Source: Ulva prolifera
Lineage: Eukaryota > Chlorophyta > Ulvophyceae > Ulvales > Ulvaceae
NCBI GenBank assembly: GCA_023078555.1
Contig: CM041201.1
Location: 3,045,713 to 3,109,712 of the forward strand
DNA: 64,000 nt
Reading direction: 5' to 3'
The position numbers were made by a program, and so were the translations under genes. Numbering within the stretch: the first letter of the stretch is position 1; each line of letters opens with the position of its first letter. The notes beneath the pieces were generated by a model that was given only the letters and a program-made list of their open reading frames with translations, made no database searches and was not told the DNA's origin. Below, in pieces: positions 34,242 to 46,288 of this stretch.

Positions 34242-37200
34242 CTACTCAAAGTAGGTGTGTGTGCCGCGTGACAAAGGCACACCACGCAGCAGATCACGCT
34301 GCTCCACTTCTGAAGCCTTACCCTCATCATCAAATACAATGCAGGAGCCCTTGGGAACGGGAACACCACGAAGCGGGGTGTGACTCTTTGCACCAATGCT
34401 GATCTTTCCTACTGACTTGGTCAATTCTGCCATGATATCGTTCTCCTTCTGCACAAGACAGAAGAAAACTTAATCATCTAATGGGTTGACCAGTAAAGAA
34501 CTACATCGTGCCTTAGAATAAATGGGCAGACATGAAGGATCATGAAGACTATGCGATGCACAGGCCTGACAATTTTTGCAGTCAGATTCTTTGGGTAAAG
34601 TGCTGGTAAAGTATGAATGGTGATCGAACCTTCATGTTCCTAATGAGCTCTTTCTGCTGCTCCTGAAGAGCCCTCAGCCCTGTCGGCTTAGCAGCAGCCG
34701 CAATCGTTGCCTTGTTCTTGCTACGCACACTAGAGGTGCCCGTGCGCATAGGAGGGTGATACACAGGGGTCACCTGCTTGGAAGATTGCTTGGCGCTGGC
34801 AGCCAGGCTCCCAACAGGGGAAGGAACGGGGAACAGCTCAGGCGTAGCAGCCATTTGCACAGGTGCCCGCACCCCAATCCCAAGGTGGGGAGAACCCTCC
34901 ATAGGGGTGCTGAGATCCACGGTTGGTACCGGCATGCTGGGGCGAGCACTGCGTGGTGCAACCGGTACTGGCGGACGACCCTGCTGCGGGGTGAACTTGG
35001 CACGGGCGGCCGCAAAACTGGAGATGGTGGAGACCTGCCCGAAATGAAGAGTGCTGCCAACGATAGCCGGCACGCTGCCAGACTTGAGGGTGGACGGCGC
35101 GGCGTTCATCGCGGCTGTGGCATCCTTGCCTGTGATCAAGTGCTCTTTCAGGAGTTTCTCCAGCACACCAGCAGCTGCTAAAAGTAGTGCCTCCAAGTTA
35201 CCTGCAAGCAGCAAATGCCATGTTCATTCAAGAGCCCCACAACGCGAATTGTGCCATGCTGTAGGCATGATTCGTTGTTGGACACTCCAAGAACCGCATA
35301 GAAACATGCTACAATGAGATGTTGAATGATACTGCCAAGCTTCAATTGCAGTCTATGCAGCTACACAGGGCACGCACCCATATTCTTGCCAGTAGCGGTG
35401 AAAGTGCGACCTCCCTCCAATGTCGGCGATGGCATGTTAACAGTTGCAACAATGGAACTGCCAGCGCCAATACGAGCTTCAGTCTCAGGAGACACCGTCA
35501 AACCCCAGCCCTTGGCCATGCAGACTGCGTGCAGCAACATGAAGGGTGTCTTAGCCCAGGCTGGCTGCTCACTCGGCGCATACCAGAGCCCTTGCACAAT
35601 TTTGGAAACAAGCGGATTCTGCTTCTCGACCACCTTAGACACACGATTCCATGCTGGGATGTGTTTCTGTGCCTGGCGCTCCTCCATCGTGGTCATGGGC
35701 GTCATACCACAATGGATTGGGATTTCAGGAGTGGCAAACTGGGAACCAGCAGACTTGGCAAAGGACAGGGGCTTGATGGGCGCATCCTCGGGTGTGGCCG
35801 GGCTGCCTACAGTCTGAGACATGAAGCTGGCGCCCGGCTGGAAGAAGCCAGGTGTGGGGAGATCATCTTCGCGTCCAGCGGCCTGCAACTGGATGGGTGA
35901 CTGTTCGTCTGCGATGACACTACGGGAAGCTGCTGCGGCGAGATTGACCACCATTTCCGGGGATGCCTGCAGCACAACTGCTTCGCTGGGGTCGTCCTCT
36001 GCAGCCTGTGCCTTGCTGTACGGGCCAGCTGAAACTGGGAGCGCCTGCAACATTGAATACTAATGGTCAAGCCGATGGTGCCACGGCACAGCGGCAAACA
36101 CACTTGCAGCACGCCAGCTGGAGCCACACCTCAATAGCTGTGTGCCGTGTTTCTTCATCACGGACTATGCCACCACACTGGGTGCTTGGAGCTTCGCAGG
36201 ATGGTGCTACGTCTGCACACTTTCCAGGGGTCACCTTGTAGTCAGATGCCCGTTCTGCCGCAATGCTTGATGCAGCGTCCTGAGGCAAGAGGGCCTCCGT
36301 GGCATCTGCGGATGGCGTCCCCGCCAAATTCGTGTCACATGCAGCTGCACATGCCCCGGCCTCCATGCCCAAAGCTTCAGGTATCTGCATGCATCGCAAG
36401 ACTCTGGAAAATCCTGTACGGACAGCAAGCGACACAGCCGCATGTGCACGCATACAAACGGACGCAACAGTCCAGCAAATCGGGAACCTAGCATTGAGTC
36501 ATGTTTCCAAATGGCCTGCCACACAGCCCTGTGAAGCAGCAGACATACCTGAGCAGCCTGATGTGGACTGTCACCGTCTGGGCTGTCAAGGACATAATCG
36601 TCCAACTCTCTCAGGATTTCTGAAATGGCTGGATCGATGTCCTCAATGTGCTCTTCCATGTCCTCCATGTGCTCTTCCATGTTTGCCTCCTGTTCTTCTT
36701 CTTCGAAATGTTCCAACACTTCCTCAGTTCCTGCAACAGAGGCCCTGTAAGTGTGCTACCAACGGTACTTGTCCATGTGGTACATTGATACAGATCATCC
36801 AGTACAGATGCACCACCCACCTGCAATCAAATCTTGCGTGTCATCATTCTCGTTGATGTTGCCTGTTCCACTCATGTCTTGCACATTGCAATCATGCATG
36901 GCATGTTCTTCCTGCACATAAACAAAAGCTACGTATTAAGCTTTGACGAGGCCTGCGTCACCTTTTGGACTACAAACAACATTCTAGCAACATGGACATG
37001 GGAGCTAGCAAGGACGTCGCACCCCCTTCAGTTCATTTACAGCCTGGCTGAGTAGGTTTGGTGCTGGCAATTCCGCAACACATCCCGCAGCCGGGGTATT
37101 AGCAGGCGTTGGCCCATGCACGCATGCACTACAGCTAGGAGTGACATTTTGAAGATCAGGTTTCTGTGCATTGACAAACAGATTTGGCGTAACAGGCGGC

Positions 37201-38479
37201 TCCCGATCCACATCGAAACTAACTTGGAAGAGATCACCTACGTGGCATACGCTGTCATAATCACGCCGACTACCACAGTCCGTTTGCATAGGATTCCGCG
37301 TGATCTTTAAATTGTGCGCAGAACGTTCAGTTTCGAGACAGCCATATTTGACACGCACCAGTGGTGGCCTTTCCGATCCATCCATGCGTGGGAGACACAT
37401 CTTTGCCGTTGCCAGGAATGGGTCGTGCCTGCACATGCGATCGCCTGTGATTAAAGCGTGACGGCCTGGTTGACCCGTGCGCTGCCAACTTATGCGGCCT
37501 CGCACAATCCATATCACTAGCAAGCACCTGATCAAGAATATTGGTCTTGTCTGTAAACAGCTCTCTGGCCATTGGTGTATCTTGCAGCAGGTTCGGTGTT
37601 GCAGCTCCCATGGCACCTGCAACTCAACAATGCAGCGTCACGCAACAATGCTATGCCAGTGATGCACTTCAAGCAATACCCAGCAACCTGCGACGACAAT
37701 GTGTCTTGCGCAAGGCATAATGGTCTTGCATTATACATTCGGAATGATACACAATTGTGATTCACGCAACGGGACAGAAAGAATTGAAACTTATTGAGCC
37801 GTTGCAATCGGCTTGCCGCCGGACCCGGGCATGGTAATGATTTTGAGCGGCTTTATCATAGATATACGTGTTGCCGCGAATGCCACGGCGGTCTGTGTCT
37901 GCACTGCTGTGGTTCACGGCCACAGTGCTCGGACGCACCTGCGACAGGCGTCATTCCCGACTTGCGTGCCCTAAGCCTGCTGCGGGTCATTGGGCCATCA
38001 GTGTTCAAAAGGTCAGAGTCCATCTTGCAATTTGCCTAATGCTACTGAACAGAGCACTGGTGCTGAAGTCAAACGCTGCAGAAACTGCACCTACAAACAC
38101 GGAAACTCAGCACAACAACAGTAACGTTCTAGGCGCAGCTCACATAGCATGGACTTGATTATACACAATTGCAGCTTTGAAGCTATATTGTGCAGACATT
38201 GTCCGCATAGGTGCAACGCTCGTGGACCCGAACAAAAGTTTCACATCGCCATGGTGTCGTGCATGCACCCTCGATATGTCGTGGACCATAATGCGCTACA
38301 TGGGCAGCTGGCTGTTGGGTGAAATTGTTGTGCTGCATTGTTTCACGATTCACATTGACTCTGATGCAGTAATTTTGGCAGTGGGGCTTCCATGCGTTAG
38401 GAGATTGCAGCAAATGACTCCACACGTGCGGAGACTGCAGCAAGGGACTCCCGTCCGGATTTACGAAGTCCACTCTCAT
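34242..38479 (-). CDS. Large acidic hypothetical protein with repeated LRGVP motif
   Basis: Model complement(join(34242..34448,34630..35201,35378..36044,36130..36384,36549..36730,36821..36911,37023..37237,37359..37616,38347..38479)), 859 residues. All nine exons join in phase; the first exon and the 37237/37359 junction are the weakest. The N-terminal part repeats LLQSP/TPNLL-like words. A strongly acidic helical block follows (VLEHFEEEEQEANMEEHMED and onward). The middle is Ala/Pro/Ser-rich and contains a better-ordered segment (RQAQKHIPAWNRVSKVVEKQ ... LLHAVCMAKGWGLTV). Many Ser/Thr-Pro sites occur, which would suit a phosphoprotein. The C-terminus has a duplicated motif: TPLRGVPVPKGSCIVFDDEG, then DLLRGVPLSRGTHTYFE at the very end. 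I recognise no family. Cell-cycle or cytoskeletal roles are conceivable from composition alone, but that is speculation. Confidence 0.65.
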
Positions 38480-39591
38480 ATATGACGATTGCGGGTCAAG
38501 CTTTAATATCTCAGATACATCCTGCTAGTCCTGTGATGCCTTGAACTGCCACGACATCGTGCATTCAGAACTGATACGTTTCTGTACTAGCTTGCTCACC
38601 TGTTGTTCGGATCCAGGCTCTCCACAAGCTACTTACTCTCCCTTGTCGGATAGTTCGTGGAGATAGCTGAGGCAGATGATGTAGCGTGCGTGCAACCTGT
38701 GGATGGTGAATCAGCTGTATGGATCAGTCCCTGACTGTGGAGATGTCGCTCACCACGAAGCTCACAGACATTCACTTGTTGAGACACGCAGTCTCCTGTG
38801 CGTTTGCACACCATACATCATTCCTTCTGCGGCTGGCATCGTTGTGGCAGTGATTGTGTGCAGTTGCCAAATGTGTGACGCACACCGTGATGCTGCAAGA
38901 GCTGAAGCAGATCACTTTCGCTTGGGCTGCTCTGGCCATAGTGTAATGCACAGAAACCTACAGTGGAGGCAGGGCACAACAAACTCCATGGCAGCAACTT
39001 TCGTAGCAGCGCTCGCCAACAATTACACCAGCTCGCCGTAAGGAGTCATCACTTCAGCTGTGTGTGTTCCTCAAACAGGCGGACTTGTTCGAAGTCCATG
39101 CTAGAATCGAATGACAGCTCTCTTTTGAATATTATGAAACTCAAAGCTAGGCAGCCAACAGCTGTCTCCTTGTGCTCTTCCCATGCTGTCAAGTTGCAAT
39201 ACTGCAGTGAGCGCAAGTATCTACACCTCTTGAAGCCTTGGCCCCCGTGTTGTAGACTCTGTCCGAACGTCATACCTGCATGCTAATCTAACCTCGGACA
39301 CAGTTCAGCGCAGTTCCGGAATTGTACAGGACAGTGCTCGCGCTGCACACATGTCCTGCATCTGTGGTGGCGCATCCGGTTTGACAGATGGCATGGTCTC
39401 TTGACGGTGGTGCTGCCGGCACGGGCTATCCTCGCCTCGCCAAGACAGATTCTGGCCTATGCTGTGGACAGCAAGATGGCAGCGATGCCCCGACCCCACT
39501 TCACATATGCATCAGCAAGCCGAAAAATGCCACCCTCCACCAGGCGCACTTCCCAGCAACGAGCTGGTGACCACAGACCCAATCCCCTAGG
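38480..39591. other. Spacer, no gene recognised
   Basis: Between the proposed start of the acidic protein gene and the stop of the methyltransferase-like gene (both minus). I see no convincing exon; 5' exons of the acidic protein gene could lie here. Confidence 0.45.
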
Positions 39592-42500
39592 CTAGGAGTA
39601 CCAGTTCAGTGGACCACAGGCATCGTGTGTGGCAAGACCAGGAGGAGAGACGCTAACATACCTGAGGAACTGCAAACTGGCCATGGAGCTGCCTGAGAGT
39701 CATGGAGATGCAACAGGACCGCCCTCCTCTTCCAGATCGTCAAATCATGAGCGGTGTCACTCCAGTTGGGCAGTGGGATGGCCTCCTGGAGGGACCAGCC
39801 CAGCAGCAGCGCCTGAGAGAATGCGTGGCTACCAGTGTCACCATCCCACTCGCCCACAAGCGCAACAGTATCTCCAGCATACGCCTCCAGGGCCTCTTCG
39901 GCCATCTTTGACGCCGGGGGCGGGTAGCAGAGGAAGAGTGTGTGGTCTCTGCATCAAACAGGGAGATCTCAGCCTGGAGGTGTCCCGATCCGTTGTACCA
40001 GGGGACAGATCGCACGGCAGTGGTGGAGACGTCTGACATCGCAGTCCTGCCAGGAGTCAATAAAGACATGCGCAGTCCTGTTCAAAGGCAGTGGCACAGC
40101 ATTTGCTGGTGCGGCGAGTGTCAACATGGCGGTATGGATGGTTTGATGCGCACATGTGTCCGGTGCATGCAAACACAGTGATGCGGTGCCCTCCAGGCAC
40201 AGTGATGCAGTCACCTCCAGGCGCAGTGACGCGGTGCCCTCGAAACACAGTGATGCGGTGCCCTCCAGGCGCAGTGACGCGGTGCCCTCGAAACACAGTG
40301 ACGCGGTGCCCTCACGCGGTGCCCTCGAAACACAGTGACGCGGTGCCCTCGAAACACAGTGACGCGGTGCCCTCCAAACACAGTGACGCGGTGCCCTCGA
40401 AACACAGTGACGCGGTGCCCTCGAAACACAGTGACGCGGTGCCCTCCAAACACAGTGATGCAGTCACCTCCAGGCGCAGTGGTGCCGTCACCTCTGCGGT
40501 GTCTGCAGAGCTAGTGCGTCGGATGAGCGAGCGCTGATCATATGCTCACCACAATAGACACATTGGTGCCCTCCCCGCACGTCTGTGGGCGGATTCTCGC
40601 CACAAGCAGTGCAGCGCCTATTGTGTTCACACACGCGTGTATCAAAGCACGGCACATGGAATGATGAAGAATGTAAGGAAGCGCACGGATAATCCCCACT
40701 GCATGTTGAGGCAGCTTGCTCCACATGCGTCCACGGAGGGACTCGGCCATGGTACTGGTTGACTGTGTCCATGCTGCACTGTACCGTGGGCAGCGCGTCA
40801 GTCGCCACAACTGTCACACCGCGTTCCCTCAGGAGATGCGTCCAGTAGCCGACACCAGCGCCGACCTCGAGCACTGGTGCCAGAGCAGTCATCGCAGCCA
40901 AGGCCCGCTCATTTGGCGCAGCAAAAGCATACAGATGGCACGACCATGCTCTGGCACTGTCACGGAATACCTGCACAGAAGTACGCATGATTGACAAGCC
41001 AGAGTGTGTTGACTGCGCTGCTACAGCGGTCAAGAGGGAGTATGCCCTCATCCATAGAACGAGCCTCGCACACACACCCCAATGCCGTACAAATACAGTT
41101 TCATGGATGCAGTCCTGCACACTTGTCGCTCGTTTTGTTATCAGAGTCCAGCTGTGTACGTGTATGTCGCAACTGACAGCTCCATCGTCGGACTATGCAG
41201 AACAGATGTGGAATGCCTCATGGACTGCCCCATGTGAATTGACAGGACTGGGAGTCTGCAATACATACAAGCCAGGCTCGCCAACTGGATCAAACCTGAG
41301 CCGGCAAGGTGGATGTGCAACAGTGTGTACGTGCCAACACGTTTGCTCATGCGGCAGCTCCATACTTGCTGCAGATGGTCGGCATCACACAAGTAGCATG
41401 TGCATGGAGCTGCAAGCTGGACACAAGGGAAGACTGCGGTGCCTCACCGGTGCCAATCATACACCAACCTGTGCAATGTGGGCGCTATGCAGGGGTGCAC
41501 ACACCAGCACTGCAACATCAAGGTGCACAACCCCCAGTTGCCAAGTGAACTTACACCAAACGGCTGACTGTAATATGATGTTGTTGCCGCTGGAACAACT
41601 GCATGCATATGGAGTACACCTAGTGCCCTCGTGCAGGACTGCACAGAAGGCACTAGGGAGGAGGAGCACCTGCAGCGCTGTGTGAGCTGGGGGTGGAGGC
41701 ATCACGCCATCTGCATCCGCCTCCAGCAGCGCCTCCCTGGCCAGCTCCTCTGGATCCCTGTTATCGTCGTCCGAATCATCCACGACCCCTGAACATTTTC
41801 CGCTGTTAGCACCAACGCGCTCCGTGAGTGCAAGGACCGCTCCACGCTACTCATCTGACATGACACCAAAAACGATTCAACAGCGTTCTGCATACATCCT
41901 GCGAAAGAAATTGTGGCACGTACGATAGCGCTGCATCTGGGCAAATGGCAAAGCATCAAGTCATGGCTGCATCGCTGTCATATGCCGGACCCCACATTGG
42001 CTTATACTCTCAGACAAGCAGCACATGGTATGTTGTCAGGAGATGCTGTCGCACTCGCACGAGGTGCAATTGACTCATCATTAGCTGACACTGCATCGCA
42101 CCCAAAGCAATCTGCATCGCCTTGTCAAACTCTTGCTCTGAAATGCCACCGATCTCAGCCACATGCGCAGACGCTGCACCGTCTGCTGGCTCTTGCACCG
42201 AGTCTTCTGGGATGGCAACCATGCCTTGAGCAACGCCAACTGCTGCCCCATCACCTTCTGCACCATCCTTCTCACGATTAGCAACCCATTCTCGAAATCC
42301 CGCCTCCTCAACGGCCGCATCATCCATTTCCCCATTGGTCCCAAGGCCCCGGTGGAACAGCAGAACAGCAGCCTCCTGCCACCGCGCCCACATCACCTGC
42401 ACCAGCGTGACCACACATACTGCCACAGTGCTGTAATGATTGCTGCAGATGGGAGCATGTTCCTGAATGCAGCAATGCAGAGAGGCTGTGAGCGGTGAAT

Positions 42501-44025
42501 TCAAGACCGGTGTGTGGATGCAGGTTTTCGCTGCATCGCAGATGTGCACCGCAGAAGAGTGCAATTGCCTCACCTTTCGCAATGGATCCACGTCCCCCTC
42601 AAAGGTGTTGCCATCTGTGAGCCCCCAGGCTGCTTGGAACTTGGCAGCAGCTTGAGCACCACTACGCCGCATCAATGAACTGACAGCAGCATCAGCCTCA
42701 GGCCTCATCAGGTCGACCACTGCTGGGAAGTAGTGGTGCGGAGGTGGCACCGACGGAGTTTGCAAAGGTGCCGTCAAGTGATGGTCCAAAAGGACATAGT
42801 ACATTGAGTCCAGGTTGGCGATGAGGAATACAACACTCTCGGCATCGATGTCGGTAGATTGAGAAGGAATGGACTCAATCAGTATCTCTAGACAGGTCTG
42901 AAATGGCTCTTCAAGGCCTGCGATGGCAGCTTTCAGTGCGACAGCTGCAGGAGACTGCGTGCCACCATCGGGCCAGTGCTCAGACTCCTTCGAGTATGCT
43001 TTCAGCTGGATCATGATATTCTCCAAGGTCTGTAATGGTGCCAGGCACCATCCTTTGTGCTGCAAAACACATGCCGCAACTCTGCTAGCGGCCACACTTG
43101 CCATTGCATTCCTGAGAGCTGCCTTGACCAGCTGCAGATCATCATTGCTACGGCTATCTCCAGGTACATGTGTTTGTATCCAGCAAGCGCATGACTGTGC
43201 ATCTTCCACCACGCCCAGATCTCGCGCTCTGCTCTTGTTGCACGGATCCGGCTCTTCTATCTTGGCTCCTGGATGGGGAGGTCGGAAGATGCACGAAGCA
43301 TCTGCTTCACTGTAACATTAAAGATCATATGAGCATTTATGAATCTGGCAAGAATGCTCTGCATGAGCCTGTGAGCTACTCACGGAGGTTGCATGCATCG
43401 TACATTTTCGGACCTTCAACACACCATCCGTGCGAAACAAACACAGCTAGCTCCTGCACGCTCGTCTGCTCCTGTATTTTCTGAGTCGTCACTTGGATTC
43501 CTTGGACAAGAGCGTGGGATAGTCGCACCGCGGGAGCAGCGCTGCAAGCGCCAGCCTCTACAGCTGTTGACTGGCCACTCATGCCAACGAATCGCGTTGT
43601 AGATCGGCTACCCATACACAAGCACACTCATCAGGTTAAATTATCTCGTTCAGGCCATATGCACATGGAAAACTGTGACCCCGTTGGTAGCTGTACTAGC
43701 GGTGGTGGCAGTGCCTAAGTTCTACCTGAATCGCATCCGCCGCCCTGAACGACGACGTATACAGATGAAGTTTGTCTCGTGCAGGCAATGAAGAGATGGA
43801 TATCTCAAACGAGGCCACAGCCAGGCAGAACCGCGCTGGCGCTCGATTTCGGCTTTCTGACTTGCATGCACAATTACTCCTGTACAGCCGAAAGTAAGCC
43901 TCGGGGGTTACTGATGTGGTGGCATTGTGCCTACTAGCTCGTATGGTTGATATGTGTGATGTCATTATCAACCCGGCCAGCGCCTCCATGTGGAGTTCTC
44001 CCAGCAGTACTGGCAGCTGATGCAT
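39592..44025 (-). CDS. Class I SAM methyltransferase-like protein with long N-terminal region
   Basis: Model complement(join(39592..39669,39720..39948,40687..40970,41670..41788,42102..42396,42574..43301,43384..43570,43726..44025)), 739 residues, all phases consistent. An alternative start at 43582 drops the last exon listed (643 residues). The C-terminal third has SAM motif I LEVGAGVGYWTHLLRERGV, motif II VVATDALP, then GRVPPWTHVE, DHTLFLCYPPPASKMAEEAL and VALVGEWDGDTGSHAF, a layout seen in an uncharacterised eukaryotic methyltransferase-like group. The target is unknown. N-terminal exons encode a helical region (LVQGIQVTTQKIQEQTSVQE; VVFLIANLDSMYYVLLDHHL) I cannot place, then an acidic linker (VVDDSDDDNRDPEELAREAL). 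The two parts could be separate genes read as one, although every junction between them is in frame. The intron at 39949-40686 holds a 24-bp minisatellite. Confidence 0.65.
40170..40494. repeat. 24-bp minisatellite, about 13 copies
   Basis: Units of type AAACACAGTGACGCGGTGCC plus CTCG, with variants carrying CAGGCGCAGTG or CAGTCACCTC, and one partial 13-bp unit. The array lies within an intron of the methyltransferase-like gene. Because 24 is a multiple of three it stays open in several frames (plus strand KHSDAVPS repeats), but this is not evidence of translation. Confidence 0.95.
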
Positions 44026-45277
44026 CCCGCACGGAACAGATGTTTATCCCCTTCGCGCATGCCTTGGGCATGTCCTGACACACACCTGCGCATTTGTTCT
44101 CCTGGAAGTGCTCACGTTGCCATTGGGCTGTGGGGTTGCCGATGGAGTGAATCGGCCAGGCAGGCATACTTGTGCACAACCAGCATTGCTGGGTGCATGG
44201 ACGTCAGGGACAGAGTAAGGGGCGCAAAAAACACAGCACAGGCATCTCTCGCTATGCTACATCTACTTTCACCCTCGGAGCACATACTCACACTCACACC
44301 TAAACACTCACACTGGCACACACACACGTGCCTGTGCATCCCGGTAGTCCAGCAAGACAGGACAGAAAAGTCAGTGTGGAGGGTAAGAGTCTTAGAGTAT
44401 CAAGGAATCTCACTCCCTGTTTGCAACTTTTTGCTTTGAAGTTGGGTGCGCTGGGTCCTCAGGCTTCCTGACAATCATGAGCGGCGCGATCTGCTTCTCT
44501 GTGCTGGACACCGTACCGGAATGTTATGCATCTGGCTTTCAATACACACTCAGTGGAAATGGAGGAATGGCTGCTACGCCCTGTGGTCTGGGGCTGGGCT
44601 CCTGGGGGCCCGTGAGTGCACATGTGTCATCCTGGCAACCGCACGACAGCATACTAGCAGCAATGGCCGCGGTACACGTACACGATGAAGCAGCTGCTCT
44701 AGGCCGCCCTAGGCCGCCAAGCTTGTAGATTTAGCCTGGGGCGCTAGCATTACAGGACAGATCACTCCCCTGACCAGTACCTGCCACACTTGGGCTGATG
44801 CAATTGGGCTTAAGATCATTTGCAACATTATGCCTGCGCTGCCGGCAATTGGCAGTTGTACAGCATGCCCCCACCGGCCATGGCCATGACGCTGAGGCAC
44901 AGCCCGGTTGCACCACTGCGTGTGCTGTAGCTTGATATCTGCTACCTGGGCGTGCTAGGTGGTGACGATGTTTCCAGGTCATTGTACTGCAACTTATCCG
45001 AATGAACTACATGCCGAAGGGGTACTCCATGGTGCATCTGCAAACCCCCCTCAGACAATCGTATGCAACTCACAGGGCCTCCTCCTGTGCTAAGCAAGGT
45101 GATCATGCACTGTGGGTGGGTGCTTGTTCTGGTTGTGGGGGCTAGCTGGGGGGCCCCCTGCATTTCAGGGGCTCCGTGGCAGCCAGGCGTTAACATTCCG
45201 CTTTGGCTACCTCGGCCGCGAGGGAGGCAGGGTCGTTTCGTGCGCGTGCAGCTACGGGCAAGCGGAGCGTACGGGTC

Positions 45278-45346
45278 GGGGTGGGAGCGTGTCTGTGGGT
45301 GTGTGTTACAAGGACAAAGGGGTGGGAGCGTGTCTGTGGGTGTGTG
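45278..45346 (-). mobile_element. Minimal 13-bp retroelement insertion with 28-bp TSD
   Basis: The 28-mer beginning GGGGTGGGAGCGTGTCTG stands at 45278-45305 and again, identically, at 45319-45346. Between the copies lies only TTACAAGGACAAA, whose reverse complement is the end of the dispersed tail (TTTGTCCTTGTAA). Confidence 0.75.
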
Positions 45347-45389
45347 CATGCAGGCGTGCTGTGCGCCTCACATAAGGTGTGTACATGTT

Positions 45390-45440
45390 TTACAAGGACA
45401 AAGTCGCAGTGACGGTAGCACCGCCATGCAGGGCAATCAA
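45390..45440 (-). repeat. Retroelement tail, copy 8
   Basis: Minus strand: GGCGGTGCTACCGTCACTGC, then GACTTTGTCCTTGTAA. Same family as 25166-25216 and 60880-61041; no clear duplication found. Confidence 0.65.
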
Positions 45441-46233
45441 CAAGCACAGCAACGGCCCAGCTCGTGCACGTCAGGAGAGGTGTCAACCACACACCTCAGC
45501 TAATGAGCTGTGTGGTTGTCCTGCTATGCACGAGCGCCGAGGGCGTGCTTGACCTGCCGCGCCTGCATCTGCTGACTGCGGTGGCGCTGGTCTTCTTGTG
45601 CGTTAACAATTGTCACGGCGGTTCCCCGTTTTCGCCCGTGTAACCCACGCATGCACCCACCACACACACTGCGGCCCACACGCAGAGAAACCCACTGCGC
45701 GCGCCCCGGGGCGGGCGCAGATCAACACACAGCACTGCCGGCCACCGCCGGATACAAACACTCACGCTTGTGCACCGATGGAGCCGTGGATTAGTGCATA
45801 CATGCATGCATGCAAGGCCTGTACAGTTAGGGGTGGGCCCATGTGCACATGCATGTATACATGGGGTGAGCATGGCAAGCGCCTGCGGTCCTGAGCCCAT
45901 CAGCAGTCCGCTCCTCGGGGCGCTAGCGTGAGTGCTGACACGGATAACCTGGCGCAGTGGGCACAATGTCCCGGGCCTGGCCTCAAGCGGGGTTGGGGGG
46001 GGGGGAGTCGGGGGCCTGGGGGGGCTCATCTGATGCCACTTGCACTTTGCTGCTGTAATCAAGAATTCTTTAAAGGATGGTGTATGTCCCTCCCCCCTCC
46101 CCCACCAATTGGGCCTGTAGTTCCCGATCGCCCAAATCTTTAGTGGACATGCATAAGCTTTCGATTGGGGATGCAAAATGCCCTGTAGAGCTGCTCTGCA
46201 GTGCTGCGTCACCTTGGCCAACCGGTGCATGTG

Positions 46234-46288
46234 ACGTTTCGAGAGGTGTACACGTCTCTCCGAGAGACGTGAACACCTCTCGAAACGT
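46234..46288. repeat. Near-perfect 27-bp-arm hairpin
   Basis: ACGTTTCGAGAGGTGT, then CACGTCTCTC; after one unpaired base its reverse complement follows, ending ACACCTCTCGAAACGT. Only one mismatch in the arms. It is followed by a weaker GTCATG/CATGAC pair. No gene is adjacent. Confidence 0.85.

Noticed and set aside
40091-40537. Open frame with KHSDAVPS repeats
   Set aside because: It is the 24-bp minisatellite read on the strand opposite the host gene; the period of 24 keeps it open by arithmetic.
40755-40784. Possible 30-nt intron in the methyltransferase domain
   Set aside because: Too short to splice normally, and the sequence is in frame and matches domain spacing when left in.
42574-43301. 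Vps52-like vesicle-tethering domain in the N-terminal region of the methyltransferase-like gene
   Set aside because: A single phrase (VVFLIANLDSMYYVLL) resembled it, but the rest did not; not enough to name the domain.
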